Positions 8,314-16,667 of a stretch of DNA of 41,992 nucleotides are shown here, piece by piece. The stretch covers positions 1 to 41,992 of the forward strand of contig CALJVP010000006.1 in assembly GCA_937773605.1 (NCBI GenBank), in the 5' to 3' direction. Within the stretch, counting starts at the first letter, position 1, and each line of letters opens with the position of its first letter. Made by a program: the position numbers and the translations under genes. Source of the stretch: an uncultured SAR86 cluster bacterium (GTDB taxonomy: Bacteria; Pseudomonadota; Gammaproteobacteria; Magnimaribacterales; Magnimaribacteraceae). The notes under the pieces were generated by a model. The model had not been told where the DNA came from. It saw only the letters and a program-made list of their open reading frames with translations, and searched no databases.

Positions 8314-8333
8314 TAACTCAGTTAATAGTTAAG

Positions 8334-8362
8334 AAAAAAAAGGCGCTTAAAGCGCCTTTTTC
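8334..8362. terminator. Bidirectional rho-independent terminator
   Basis: Perfect 7-bp stem AGGCGCT / AGCGCCT (8341-8347 and 8351-8357) with loop TAA, a T run on the right and an A run (8334-8340) on the left. It can terminate rpmE on the plus strand and the unknown exported protein gene on the minus strand. It is the strongest terminator in the window. Confidence 0.92.
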
Positions 8363-8372
8363 TTTGCTTGAA

Positions 8373-8762
8373 TTATTCTGATCCTTGCCTTACTTGTGTT
8401 GAATTGACTAGCACATGAGATGAGCAGTTAGTTATTTTTTCAAATTCTGCATGTATTTTCATACCCTTTGCATCTTCTCCAAAATATTCTTCAAACCCTG
8501 CTCCCATTGCAGCAAAATTTGCCCAACTTCCAGCCCATATAAAATCAGCATCCAAAAGATTACTTGAGAAGCTAGGAGTCATGACATATGCGGAATAGCT
8601 TTGTTCTTCGAGATTATCGTCAAGGTTTTTATTCCACTTAACTACCCATTTATTAAGGTCATTCATGTCGTAGCCATCTGCAAATTTGCATGTCCAGAAT
8701 TCAACAGGTGCTGAAAATAGTGACATTGGTAAGAAGATCACCATAAATAATAATTTTTTCAT
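8373..8762 (-). CDS. Exported protein of unknown function
   Basis: A 129-residue protein that I do not recognise. It starts with a clear Sec signal peptide (MKKLLFMVIFLPMSLFSA, cleavage expected after residue 18), so the mature chain of about 111 residues is periplasmic or secreted. It contains two cysteines, one near the mature start (FWTCKF) and one near the end (TNCSSH), which could form a disulfide. Tryptophans and an alternating strand-helix look (WAGSWANFAAMGAGFEEYF) would fit a ferredoxin-like alpha/beta fold of the dimeric ABM type, but that is only an impression. It is monocistronic, between the shared terminator and coaBC, and probably lineage-specific. Confidence 0.75.
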   Translation of the reverse strand: MKKLLFMVIFLPMSLFSAPVEFWTCKFADGYDMNDLNKWVVKWNKNLDDNLEEQSYSAYVMTPSFSSNLLDADFIWAGSWANFAAMGAGFEEYFGEDAKGMKIHAEFEKITNCSSHVLVNSTQVRQGSE

Positions 8763-8828
8763 AATTCGTCCTTTTATTAATTTAAATCAATTTATAAACT
8801 AAATTAACTTCAACTGATTAACAAGTTT

Positions 8829-10022
8829 TTAATTGCCAGATATAAACTCTACAATTCTCTTTGCTATCTTCTTTTTACTGCTTCGATCCAATAAAACTTC
8901 TTCAGAATTTGTTATTAAAGTTACTTCATTCTCTTCAGAATCAAACCCTATACTTTTGTCGGATACGTCATTTGCGATAATTAAATCAATCTTCTTTTTC
9001 TCAAGTTTTTTCCTAGCGTTCTTTAATAGATCTTCTGTTTCTGCTGCAAAGCCAACCATATAAGGTCTATCCTTCATATCACTTACTGTTTTTAAGATGT
9101 CTTGATTCTCTTTCATCTTAAGAACTAAGGCCTCATTATTACCTTTCTTCTTAATTTTAGAGCTCTCTACTTTTGAAGGACTGTAATCGGCAACTGCTGC
9201 AGTACCTATGTAAACATCTTTACCTCTTACATGATGCATGACCGCATCGTACATTTCTTGAGCCGTTTCCACAGGGACCAAATTACAACTGGCCGGAGGC
9301 TTAATGTTTACAGGCCCACTGACTAAAGTGACTTGAGCTCCAGCTTCAACGGCTGCTTCTGCCAAAGCATAACCCATCTTTCCAGAGCTTCTATTTGTGA
9401 CATAACGCACGGGGTCTATAGGCTCTTGAGTTGGTCCGGCAGTTATTAAAACACTCTTGTTGCTCAAAGAACCTGCTTCAAATAAAGAAGCAAACAATTC
9501 AACTATCTCAGATGGTTCAAGCATTCTCCCCAACCCAACATCTCCACAGGCTTGCTCTCCGGAGCCGGGGCCATAAAGTGAGAAATCTTTGTGTTCAAGG
9601 TTTTTAATATTTGATTGTGTCCTCTCGTCCTTCCACATGGCTTGATTCATCGCTGGAGCAAGACCTATAGGGCCATCAAAAGCTAAAGTTATGCTCGACA
9701 GCAAATCGTCTGCTCTTCCAGAAGACAGCCTGGCAATGGTATTGGCAGTAGCGGGAGCTATTAATATTGCATCAGCCCACCTTGCCAACTCTATATGCCC
9801 CATCGCCGCCTCTGCTTCTGCATCCAATAGGTCAGTTGAAACAGGATTACCTGATAATGCTTGCAAAGTTAAAGGTGTGATAAATTCCTGAGCAGACTGG
9901 GTCATAACAACTCGAACAGAAGACCCTGCCTTTTTAAGACCTCTTACGATTTCAGCAGACTTATAAGCAGCAATTCCGCCAGTAACTCCGAGTAATATAT
10001 TTTTATTTATTAAAGATTCCAC
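8829..10022 (-). CDS. coaBC: Bifunctional phosphopantothenoylcysteine decarboxylase/synthetase
   Basis: A 397-residue Dfp/CoaBC fusion catalysing two coenzyme A steps: CTP-dependent coupling of 4'-phosphopantothenate with cysteine, then FMN-dependent decarboxylation. The N-terminal CoaC half (1 to about 185) shows the flavin site GVTGGIAAYK, catalytic His76, the PAMNxxMW signature at 123-130 and Cys159 in the GEQACG lid. The CoaB half (about 186-397) starts at VLITAGPTQEPIDPVR and has the NRSSGKMG dimer/CTP motif. Length is standard. It is divergent from rpmB; in many relatives coaBC also sits beside rpmB-rpmG. Confidence 0.97.
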   Translation of the reverse strand: MESLINKNILLGVTGGIAAYKSAEIVRGLKKAGSSVRVVMTQSAQEFITPLTLQALSGNPVSTDLLDAEAEAAMGHIELARWADAILIAPATANTIARLSSGRADDLLSSITLAFDGPIGLAPAMNQAMWKDERTQSNIKNLEHKDFSLYGPGSGEQACGDVGLGRMLEPSEIVELFASLFEAGSLSNKSVLITAGPTQEPIDPVRYVTNRSSGKMGYALAEAAVEAGAQVTLVSGPVNIKPPASCNLVPVETAQEMYDAVMHHVRGKDVYIGTAAVADYSPSKVESSKIKKKGNNEALVLKMKENQDILKTVSDMKDRPYMVGFAAETEDLLKNARKKLEKKKIDLIIANDVSDKSIGFDSEENEVTLITNSEEVLLDRSSKKKIAKRIVEFISGN

Positions 10023-10047
10023 TTAATCTAAGTATATAATTCTTTGG

Positions 10048-10053
10048 ATTATA
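10048..10053 (-). promoter_or_regulatory. Possible coaBC -10 element
   Basis: A perfect TATAAT on the minus strand, 26 bases before the coaBC start codon. No convincing -35 hexamer lies at the right spacing, so this is a tentative call. Confidence 0.35.
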
Positions 10054-10064
10054 GCTTCTTAATC

Positions 10065-10098
10065 TTGCTTGCTGTTAGTGGTTCTGGTATAAAACGCG
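10065..10098 (+). promoter_or_regulatory. rpmB-rpmG promoter
   Basis: -35 TTGCTT at 10065-10070, exactly 17 bases of spacer, -10 TATAAA at 10088-10093 with an upstream TGG extension, followed by a CGCG discriminator at 10095-10098. It closely resembles the rpmE promoter in its CTGGTATA core and GC discriminator. Confidence 0.7.
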
Positions 10099-10122
10099 AC
10101 TCCAAGAAACTTTATTTTAAAT

Positions 10123-10359
10123 ATGTCAAAAATTTGTCAAGTAACAGGTAAGAAACCACAAGCTGGTAACAACGTCTCACATGCGAAGAATCGCAACAGA
10201 AGAACGTTTGAACCCAACCTACATAAACACAGGTTTTGGGTAGAATCAGAAAATAGATACATCAGCCTTAATGTTTCAGCCAATGGCATGAGAACAATTG
10301 ATAAAAATGGCATAGATAAAGTGCTTGCTGATATTCGTTCACGAGGAGAAAAAGTATGA
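10123..10359 (+). CDS. rpmB: 50S ribosomal protein L28 (bL28)
   Basis: A 78-residue bL28 with the full family sequence from [12 protein letters not shown] through [15 protein letters not shown] to the end. Usual length. It binds 23S rRNA of the large subunit near the E site. The stop overlaps the rpmG start (ATGA), a translational coupling arrangement typical of rpmB-rpmG. Confidence 0.98.
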   Translation: MSKICQVTGKKPQAGNNVSHAKNRNRRTFEPNLHKHRFWVESENRYISLNVSANGMRTIDKNGIDKVLADIRSRGEKV

Positions 10360-10511
10360 GAGAAAAAATTCGTTTAAATTCTTCTGCTGGAACTGGTCAT
10401 TTTTATACAACTAGTAAGAATAAATCTACCATGCCAGATAAAATGGAGATCAAAAAGTTTGATCCTGTTGTCAGAAAACATGTAATCTATAAAGAAGGTA
10501 AAATTAAATAA
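10356..10511 (+). CDS. rpmG: 50S ribosomal protein L33 (bL33)
   Basis: A 51-residue bL33: [19 protein letters not shown], then [21 protein letters not shown] with the family-typical end [10 protein letters not shown]. It lacks the zinc CxxC pairs, so it is a C-minus type, unlike the zinc-type L31 in this window. It starts in a 4-base overlap with rpmB, and its 3' end overlaps the converging ubiH end by 8 bases. It is a short gene easily missed by ORF length cut-offs. Confidence 0.97.
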   Translation: MREKIRLNSSAGTGHFYTTSKNKSTMPDKMEIKKFDPVVRKHVIYKEGKIK

Positions 10512-11679
10512 TTCCAGCTGCTTCTTTTATAAATTTCTTCCTTAACTCTGGAGCCTTTTGAGCCACTCCAAAGGCCATATTCCTACCTAACCTTACCCAA
10601 GGATTGGTCGATCCAAAACCGTTCTTAAATACTTCCATAAAACCCATCATTCTTAAATTGATTGATTTCCTTGCTTTGCTGTATTCAATAAGCATCTTTT
10701 CATTACCTATATCTTCGCCATGACGCCTATTTCTTAAAATTCTATTAGCGAGTTCTTTCACGTCACCTAATCCCAGATTTAGACCTTGACCGGCTAAAGG
10801 GTGCATGGAGTGTGCAGCATCACCTATCAACACTGATCGTTGTGAGTAATAATCTTTTGCGTGCAGTTGGTGTAAGGGATATGAAGATATCTTTCCGTCC
10901 AGCGATAGTTTTCCTAAAACAGATTCTGTTTTACGTTCTAGTTCATTCAAAAAGGATGGTTCGTCTAAGGCAAGGAGATTTTCTGCATAATCAATATCCG
11001 CTGACCACACTAAAGATAAATACTCTTCATTATCTTTTTTCATTGGCAGTAATGCGATAGGACCGTTTTTAGTAAAAACTTGATAGGCAATATTTTTATG
11101 CGACTTCTCTGCTTTCAGATTAGCAATTAAAGCCTTTTGTTCGTAACTCCAGGTCCTTATCTTAATCGAAGACAGTTCTCGAACAGACGATAATCCTCCA
11201 TCCGCTCCTACCACTAACTTACAAGAAATACTCTCCCCTCCTTCGGTACAAACCTTTATTGATTCCTTTTGAGGATCTAATGTCTTCAGGCTATCCTTTG
11301 AAAGGAACCTGAGATTTTTATGGTCGGCAAGTAAAGCAAGAATACCGGTTAATATTGCATTGTTTGTGACTACATCTCCTAATTTAGGTTGTCCTATTTC
11401 ATCAGAAGAAAAATCCAGTGAAGAAGTGCCCTCAGAATCCCATACGTAAATATTCTTGAAAGGCGTAAGATAATTTTGTATGTCCTTTCTTACGCCCAGT
11501 CCTTCTAAAAAATCCAGAGATGCCAAATTCAAGGCAGTAGTTCTGCCTTTGTAAATATCTCCTTTGATTTCAGGTGCACCTTTGTCTATCAAACAAACGT
11601 CCATGCCTTCTTTAGCTAGAGCTAAAGCTAAGGACGAGCCGGCAACACCCGCTCCTATTATGACAACCTCAGAATCCAT
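10504..11679 (-). CDS. ubiH: FAD-dependent ubiquinone-biosynthesis hydroxylase (UbiH/UbiI/UbiF family)
   Basis: A 391-residue aromatic-ring hydroxylase of the UbiH/COQ6 family that adds a ring hydroxyl in ubiquinone synthesis. The N-terminal Rossmann motif GxGxxG is G9-A-G-V-A-G14; the second FAD motif [14 protein letters not shown] is near residue 283. The assignment to UbiH rather than UbiI or UbiF rests mainly on the neighbour: pepP lies 2 bases upstream on the same strand, as in the conserved pepP-ubiH pair. Because no other flavin hydroxylase is visible, it may act at more than one ring position, as in bacteria with fewer hydroxylases; that is inference. Confidence 0.88.
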   Translation of the reverse strand: MDSEVVIIGAGVAGSSLALALAKEGMDVCLIDKGAPEIKGDIYKGRTTALNLASLDFLEGLGVRKDIQNYLTPFKNIYVWDSEGTSSLDFSSDEIGQPKLGDVVTNNAILTGILALLADHKNLRFLSKDSLKTLDPQKESIKVCTEGGESISCKLVVGADGGLSSVRELSSIKIRTWSYEQKALIANLKAEKSHKNIAYQVFTKNGPIALLPMKKDNEEYLSLVWSADIDYAENLLALDEPSFLNELERKTESVLGKLSLDGKISSYPLHQLHAKDYYSQRSVLIGDAAHSMHPLAGQGLNLGLGDVKELANRILRNRRHGEDIGNEKMLIEYSKARKSINLRMMGFMEVFKNGFGSTNPWVRLGRNMAFGVAQKAPELRKKFIKEAAGII

Positions 11680-11681
11680 AT

Positions 11682-12965
11682 TTATGAATTCATAAGGTGT
11701 TCTATATCGCTTACTTCCCTCGGTGCATCAGGTGTTAATATTTCAAATCCATCTTCGGTAACTAAAACATCATCTTCGACTCTGATACCAATGCCTTGCC
11801 ATTTATCGTCGACACCTTCCAAGCCATCTAAAATATAAATACCTGGTTCGATGGTCATGACCATTCCTGGTTCAAGATCTCTCCATTTGCCATCAACCGT
11901 GTAATCTCCAACATCATGAACGTCCATGCCCAACCAATGCCCCACTCTGTGCATGTAAAATTTCGTGTAATCGTTGTTTCCTTTCAACAACCCCAAGTCG
12001 CTCAGACCATCTGTAATGACTTCAACCGACTTATCGTGAGGGCTGTTCCATTGGTTGCCTGGTTTTACTTCTGCCATGGATTGGCGATGGGCTTCAAGTA
12101 CGACTTCATAGATTGATTTCTGTTCCTCAGTGAACTTGCCATTGACTGGAAAAGTTCTAGTTACATCCGAAGCATAGTGTTCATATTCACATCCAGCATC
12201 AACGAGCACTAAATCGCCATCATTCAATACAGAATTATTTTCTACGTAATGAAGTATGCAAGCATTGTTTCCGCCGCCGACTATTGAATTATAAGCAGGG
12301 TGTCGTGCTCCGCCCTGCATGAAAGTGTGTAAGTACTCGGCTTCAAGTTGATATTCATACATCCCTGGTCTCACTGATTCCATGGCCTTAATATGAGCGT
12401 CTGTAGTTATTGAGCCTGCTTTCTTCATGATTGCAATTTCATCTGGAGATTTTTTTAATCTCATTTCATGAAGCATCAAATCCAAGGACAATAAGTTTTG
12501 TGGTGCAACGGAACCAGATCTAGTATTTGCTCTTATCGTAGCGATCCAATCAGATAAAGGCGCTTCTATTCCATTGGGAGAGCTCATTGAATAATAAACA
12601 TTCTTAGCTCCATCCATAAGTTTAGGCATTAACTCATTAACATCAGAATAACTGTAAGCAATATCAGCTCCAAACTCAGAAACCGCCCCTTCCTGACCTG
12701 CCCTGAAACCATCCCATTGCTCTCTCACAGGATCTCTGTCTCTGCAAAACATTACAAATTGGTTTTCTTTGGCTGAGGGCCTTATAACAAGTAAAGAGTC
12801 AGGCTCACTGAACCCTGAAAGATAAAAAAAGCTGCTATCTTGTCTGTAGGGAAAGTCTGCATCTGAATTTCTTACTTTAGGAGAAGAAGAGGACAGTACA
12901 ATTACTGAGTCCTCTAAGACTTTATCCGATAATACTTTTCTTCTTGCTGAAAAATCTATATTCAT
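11682..12965 (-). CDS. pepP: Xaa-Pro aminopeptidase P
   Basis: A 427-residue metallopeptidase that removes N-terminal residues preceding proline. The N-terminal AMP_N domain occupies about 1-130 (RRKVLSDKVLEDS start, FPYRQDSSFFYLSGF). The pita-bread catalytic domain shows the metal ligands in order: VDAGCEY and SDVTRTFP (two Asp), HRVGHWLGMDVHD (His), then MTIEPGIY and VEDDVLVT (two Glu). Length matches PepP. It is co-transcribed with ubiH, and divergent from the zapA unit about 100 bases away. Confidence 0.96.
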   Translation of the reverse strand: MNIDFSARRKVLSDKVLEDSVIVLSSSSPKVRNSDADFPYRQDSSFFYLSGFSEPDSLLVIRPSAKENQFVMFCRDRDPVREQWDGFRAGQEGAVSEFGADIAYSYSDVNELMPKLMDGAKNVYYSMSSPNGIEAPLSDWIATIRANTRSGSVAPQNLLSLDLMLHEMRLKKSPDEIAIMKKAGSITTDAHIKAMESVRPGMYEYQLEAEYLHTFMQGGARHPAYNSIVGGGNNACILHYVENNSVLNDGDLVLVDAGCEYEHYASDVTRTFPVNGKFTEEQKSIYEVVLEAHRQSMAEVKPGNQWNSPHDKSVEVITDGLSDLGLLKGNNDYTKFYMHRVGHWLGMDVHDVGDYTVDGKWRDLEPGMVMTIEPGIYILDGLEGVDDKWQGIGIRVEDDVLVTEDGFEILTPDAPREVSDIEHLMNS

Positions 12966-13068
12966 TTTTTACTATTCCGTTTCTTCATAATGTTTATAAA
13001 TACTATGATAAATCATGGTAGCAAGAAAAACCTTTGAAAGTTAAACTTAACCTTTGCAGAATAATAAA

Positions 13069-13269
13069 ATGTCAGATCAAAATTTTGAAATACTAGAAAC
13101 AGAAGTTAAAGAATTAATAAAACTTAGCACTCAGTTAAAAGAAGCAAACAATCATCTCTCAAAAAAGAACGTTGATTTAGTAGTGAAAAATAAAGAACTT
13201 AAAGATACTTTAGACACAACAAAGACCAAGGTTGAGAAAGTCATAAAGAAGTTAAAATCTCAGAAATAA
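13069..13269 (+). CDS. Small ZapB-like coiled-coil protein (TIGR02449-type)
   Basis: A 66-residue, highly charged protein that is helical throughout, with heptad-like Leu/Ile/Val spacing (LETEVKELIKL, then LKEANNHLSKKN, then LKDTLDTTK). It resembles the short coiled-coil family regularly found just upstream of zapA in Gammaproteobacteria (TIGR02449), thought to be ZapB-like and linked to the division ring. An ATG 15 bases upstream (13054) is possible; MSDQNF was chosen as the family-like start. It ends 3 bases before zapA. Membership is judged from context and composition; the function is inferred. Confidence 0.75.
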   Translation: MSDQNFEILETEVKELIKLSTQLKEANNHLSKKNVDLVVKNKELKDTLDTTKTKVEKVIKKLKSQK

Positions 13270-13272
13270 ACC

Positions 13273-13572
13273 ATGGCAAATGTAACAAGCGTCACAATAC
13301 TGGGTACGGTATATAAAATAGCTTGCCCACCTGAAGAAAGTGAAGCCGTAGAACAAGCGGCTGTTTTTCTAAATGGGAAGCTCGAAGAGCTAAGAGAATC
13401 TTCAAATCTTGATGAAAATAAAGCAGCCATAATAACGGCCTTAAATATATCTAATGAATACTTGAAAGATACTGCCAAAGAAAATCAAATTGATGTCAAT
13501 CAAGAAGGCATTGTTCGACTTGGACAAGAAGTAAAAGAACACCTCAAAAGTATCTCTTTATTAGAAGACTAA
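13273..13572 (+). CDS. zapA: Cell division protein ZapA
   Basis: A 99-residue ZapA, which crosslinks FtsZ protofilaments in the Z ring. The N-terminal half has the family fold (VTILGTVYKIACPPEE, then a VEQAAVFLNGKLEELR helix) and the C-terminal half is the long dimerisation coiled coil. The gene order pepP divergent from zapA, then 6S RNA, then fau matches E. coli and strongly supports the call. The 6S RNA -10 element lies only a few bases after its stop codon. Confidence 0.93.
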   Translation: MANVTSVTILGTVYKIACPPEESEAVEQAAVFLNGKLEELRESSNLDENKAAIITALNISNEYLKDTAKENQIDVNQEGIVRLGQEVKEHLKSISLLED

Positions 13573-13577
13573 TAAGT

Positions 13578-13583
13578 TATACT
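13578..13583 (+). promoter_or_regulatory. 6S RNA promoter -10 element
   Basis: TATACT, 7 bases before the predicted 6S RNA 5' end at 13590. No clear -35 hexamer is visible; the upstream promoter region would lie inside the end of zapA. Confidence 0.55.
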
Positions 13584-13589
13584 TTAATT

Positions 13590-13765
13590 GCTTCCTGGTT
13601 TATTCGATAGTGAATACTCTACTCTCGAGCTGATAAAAAAAACCTAGGAGGTTACGTGCGGTCTTGTTGAGCATACCCTTCAAAGGGGCGCCTGATCGAA
13701 CTGCCGGAACCCCCGCCTTGAACGTGACAGTTCAGGGTAGTATTGATAACGGTAATTTGGGAAGC
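13590..13765 (+). ncRNA. ssrS: 6S RNA
   Basis: A regulatory RNA of about 176 nt that mimics an open promoter and sequesters sigma-70 RNA polymerase. The ends pair: GCTTCC at 13590-13595 with GGAAGC at 13760-13765, continuing with wobble pairs into a long closing stem around an unpaired central region. The conserved core is visible: GCGGTC (13658-13663), GAGCAT (13669-13674), an apical CCCTT-CAA-AGGGG hairpin, GCGCCT, and AACTGC (13699-13704), lining up with the E. coli GCGGTT...GAGCAT...GCCT...AACTGC pattern. Its position between zapA and fau is the canonical one. It explains the otherwise empty 200 bases here. Confidence 0.93.
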
Positions 13766-13774
13766 ACTTTCTTA

Positions 13775-14362
13775 ATGAACGAAAAACAAGAAGCCAGAGA
13801 AAAGGCTATCCAGGCAAGAGCAAAACTTCCTAGAGTGGATCAGGAAATATCTTCAACACGTATCAAGGAAATTTGGAACAATGTTAAAGGGGATTTTGAC
13901 TTTAAGAGTGTTGGATTCTACTGGCCTACCAAAGGAGAAATCTCATCACTACCCATAATAGAAGAGCTTCTAAAGGAAGGGTCAAAATGCTTTCTTCCAA
14001 TAGTTCATAAAAATCCTGAAAATCGACGATTGATCTTTAAGGAATACACTGAAAATACTAAGCTTGAAGCGAATAGATTTGATATTTCTGAGCCAAAAGA
14101 CGGACTAGAAATTCCTGCAGATCAACTGGACCTTGTTTTTTTACCTTCTGTTTGTGTTGATGAAGTCGGTCATCGGATAGGAATGGGAATGGGCTTTTAC
14201 GACAAAACCTTTAAGGGGCACTCTGATCAACAGAAGTTAATAACGTTAGTACATGATTTCCAAAAAATTTCTTCCTGTTACCCTGAGAGTCAGGACATTC
14301 CAGTGGATGCAGCAATTACACCTTCTGGATTTTTTCCTTTCTACTCTAAAAAAGCTGAATAA
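13775..14362 (+). CDS. fau: 5-formyltetrahydrofolate cyclo-ligase
   Basis: A 195-residue enzyme (YgfA/MTHFS) that converts 5-formyl-THF to 5,10-methenyl-THF with ATP. The family signature GMGMGFYDK near residue 140 is the G-x-G-x-G-x-YD phosphate loop, and the start NEKQEAREKAIQAR is the usual first helix with its basic residues. A longer frame exists back to 13664, but those 37 codons are 6S RNA sequence, so the ATG at 13775, 9 bases after the RNA end, is the real start. It is probably made by read-through of the 6S primary transcript, as in E. coli. Its 3' end overlaps the ilvA end by 22 bases. Confidence 0.93.
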   Translation: MNEKQEAREKAIQARAKLPRVDQEISSTRIKEIWNNVKGDFDFKSVGFYWPTKGEISSLPIIEELLKEGSKCFLPIVHKNPENRRLIFKEYTENTKLEANRFDISEPKDGLEIPADQLDLVFLPSVCVDEVGHRIGMGMGFYDKTFKGHSDQQKLITLVHDFQKISSCYPESQDIPVDAAITPSGFFPFYSKKAE

Positions 14363-15870
14363 GCTGGGTTGCCAGTTTCATCCCAAAAAGGATATTCTAG
14401 CTCTTTCAATTGCTTAATTAGTTTATTTTTTTGAGATGGTTTTGCTTCAAAACCTACTAGAACCCGTCCATAGGCAGCACCTTGATTCCGATAATGGAAC
14501 AAGGTAATGTTCCACGAATCGCTGAGCTTATCTAAGAAATTTATTAAAGCTCCTGGTTTTTCAGGAAACCTCACCCTGAACAACAACTCACCTTTAGTAA
14601 TTACTTTCTGAGGCGCCCTTCCTCCGACCATGTGTTTTACGTGTAATTTAGCTACTTCGTTGTCTGATAGATCTTCAAGAGGATACCCTTTCTTTCTTAA
14701 ATCACTCAGAAGAGCCTTCTTTTCCATGAGACCATCATTGAATCTGCAAGCAACAAATATATTTGCTTCGTCCTTGTCATCGGCACGATAATTAAATTCT
14801 GATATCATCCTCTTTCCTAATGATTTACAAAATTTTCTAAAACTTCCTTTTTCTTCTGGGATCCTAACACTTAATAACGCTTCTTTATTTTCTCCAAGCT
14901 GAACTCTCTCCACTATATGAGACAACCGATCAAAATTGAGATTTGCTCCGGAATTAATGGCCACTAAATTCCTGTTCTTCCAGCCTTTTTTCTTTGTTAG
15001 CTTTTTTAGTCCAGCCAGGGCTAAGGCTCCTGCAGGTTCTGGGATAGTCCTGGTTTCTTGAAAAGTATCCTGAACAGCTGCACAGATTTCATCTACCGAA
15101 ACGGTTACTACACCATCTATCCATTCTTCTATTAGTGAATAAGTTGTTTTTCCAATTTGTTTAACCGCTACTCCATCAGCAAAAAGTCCCACTTCCTTAA
15201 GAGAGACTCTTTTATTAGCTTTTACAGCGGCATCTAAGCAAGCTGCATCTTCTGGCTCAACTCCATATATTTTTATCTTTGGATTTATAGATTTAATATA
15301 TGCGCCTACACCTGCCAGAAGTCCACCTCCTCCGACCGGTACAAAAATGGCATCAACATCTTCATCAAGAGCTTCTATTATCTCCATACCGATTGTTCCT
15401 TGGCCGGCAATTACATCCGGGTCATCATAAGGATGAATAAAAGTAGCTTTCTTTTTCTTAGACATCTCTTTTGCAAACTTAAAAGCTTCATCGAAATTAT
15501 CTCCACTGAGAATTATTTTTGCACCAAATCTTTTAACGGAATCAATTTTTATACTTGGTGTAGTTACTGGCATAACAATCGTTGCTTTAAGCCCTAATTT
15601 AAGAGAAGCAAAAGCAACCCCTTGTGCATGATTGCCTGCGGATGCAGCAATAACTGATTTATTTCTTCCATTCTTGTTAAGTTTAGAAAGCTTGTTATAT
15701 GCTCCTCTTAATTTAAAAGAAAATACAGGCTGCATATCTTCTCTTTTAAGAAGAATATTGTTTCCATATTGCAAAGAAAGACCTTCAGCTTTTGTGATTG
15801 GGCTCTTATTAGCCACATCATAGACATTAGTTGATCTAATCTTCTTTACATATTTACTACTTTTAATCAT
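14341..15870 (-). CDS. ilvA: Threonine ammonia-lyase (threonine deaminase), biosynthetic
   Basis: A 509-residue PLP enzyme making 2-oxobutanoate, the first step to isoleucine. The PLP lysine is K53 in SFKLRGAYNK; substrate loop SAGNHAQG is near 78, and the phosphate-binding glycines GGGGLLAG near 178. The C-terminal 180 residues hold two ACT-like regulatory regions (about 335-410 and 428-500), the long form that is feedback-inhibited by isoleucine and relieved by valine. Length matches the allosteric E. coli IlvA, not the short catabolic TdcB. Converges on fau with a 22-base overlap and is divergent from rpiA. Confidence 0.96.
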   Translation of the reverse strand: MIKSSKYVKKIRSTNVYDVANKSPITKAEGLSLQYGNNILLKREDMQPVFSFKLRGAYNKLSKLNKNGRNKSVIAASAGNHAQGVAFASLKLGLKATIVMPVTTPSIKIDSVKRFGAKIILSGDNFDEAFKFAKEMSKKKKATFIHPYDDPDVIAGQGTIGMEIIEALDEDVDAIFVPVGGGGLLAGVGAYIKSINPKIKIYGVEPEDAACLDAAVKANKRVSLKEVGLFADGVAVKQIGKTTYSLIEEWIDGVVTVSVDEICAAVQDTFQETRTIPEPAGALALAGLKKLTKKKGWKNRNLVAINSGANLNFDRLSHIVERVQLGENKEALLSVRIPEEKGSFRKFCKSLGKRMISEFNYRADDKDEANIFVACRFNDGLMEKKALLSDLRKKGYPLEDLSDNEVAKLHVKHMVGGRAPQKVITKGELLFRVRFPEKPGALINFLDKLSDSWNITLFHYRNQGAAYGRVLVGFEAKPSQKNKLIKQLKELEYPFWDETGNPAYSAFLE

Positions 15871-15913
15871 TTTTATTGATCTATACTAACTCTCAAATTA
15901 AGAAGCGCGCTAT

Positions 15914-15919
15914 TATACT
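15914..15919 (+). promoter_or_regulatory. Possible rpiA -10 element
   Basis: TATACT about 40 bases upstream of the rpiA start, just after a GCGCGC stretch. No recognisable -35 at 16-18 bases upstream. Tentative. Confidence 0.4.
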
Positions 15920-15956
15920 TGCAGCTTAGTAATAATCACTCTAATCATTAGCAGAC

Positions 15957-16634
15957 ATGAATCAAGACGAAAAAAAGAAAAAAGCAGCAGAGGCAGCTTT
16001 CTTAAGAGTTCTTCCTTCTTTAAATAAAGAAACTATCTTAGGCATTGGGACTGGTTCCACAACTAACTTCTTTATAGAAGAGCTAAATAAAGCAAAAGTT
16101 TCTATAAAAGGAGCTGTTTGTAGTTCAGAAGCCTCAAAAGCCAACCTCGAGTCTTCAGGAATAAAAGTAATGGAATTAAACGAAGTTTACGGAATAGATG
16201 TTTACGTGGATGGAGCTGATGAGTTTAATTCTAGATTTGAACTTATCAAGGGAGGCGGAGGAGCTTTAACAAGAGAAAAAATACTAGCAAACTCTTCTAA
16301 ACAATTTATTTGCATAGTAGATGATACAAAATTCTGTGAATTACTAGGGAAATTTCCTTTACCTATTGAGGTACTAGAAGTTGCAAGAAGTGCAATTTCT
16401 AGAGAACTTATGAAGATGGGTGGAAAGCCCGTTTATAGACAGAATTTTATTACAGACAACGGTCACCAAATCATAGATGTTCACAACATGAAGATAGATA
16501 TTCCATATGAACTGGAATCTACTTTAAACAACATGCCAGGTGTAATTGAGAATGGTTTATTTGCAAAAAGGACCGCAGATATAATTATACAGGCCACAAA
16601 CTCAGATATTCTAACTCTAGAAAAAGATACCTAA
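15957..16634 (+). CDS. rpiA: Ribose-5-phosphate isomerase A
   Basis: A 225-residue RpiA interconverting ribose 5-phosphate and ribulose 5-phosphate in the pentose phosphate pathway. Phosphate loop GTGSTT at 31-36, catalytic/binding aspartates in DGADE at 85-89, and the KGGGGALTREK stretch at 98-108 with the catalytic Glu and Lys. Length is standard. Single gene, divergent from ilvA, the same neighbour relation as in many Gammaproteobacteria. Confidence 0.97.
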   Translation: MNQDEKKKKAAEAAFLRVLPSLNKETILGIGTGSTTNFFIEELNKAKVSIKGAVCSSEASKANLESSGIKVMELNEVYGIDVYVDGADEFNSRFELIKGGGGALTREKILANSSKQFICIVDDTKFCELLGKFPLPIEVLEVARSAISRELMKMGGKPVYRQNFITDNGHQIIDVHNMKIDIPYELESTLNNMPGVIENGLFAKRTADIIIQATNSDILTLEKDT

Positions 16635-16649
16635 AATATTAGTATCTTT
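16623..16649. terminator. Possible AT-rich terminator after rpiA
   Basis: An 8-bp perfect inverted repeat AAAGATAC / GTATCTTT (16623-16630 and 16642-16649) around an 11-base loop that includes the rpiA stop codon, placed between convergent genes. The stem is weak and there is no long T run, so only tentative. Confidence 0.35.
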
Positions 16650-16667
16650 ATGATAGTAATTACTTAC

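Noticed and set aside
13664-13774. N-terminal extension of fau (reads MLSIPFKGAP...)
   Set aside because: These codons are inside the conserved core and 3' arm of 6S RNA and bear no resemblance to the enzyme family; ATG 13775 is the family-like start.
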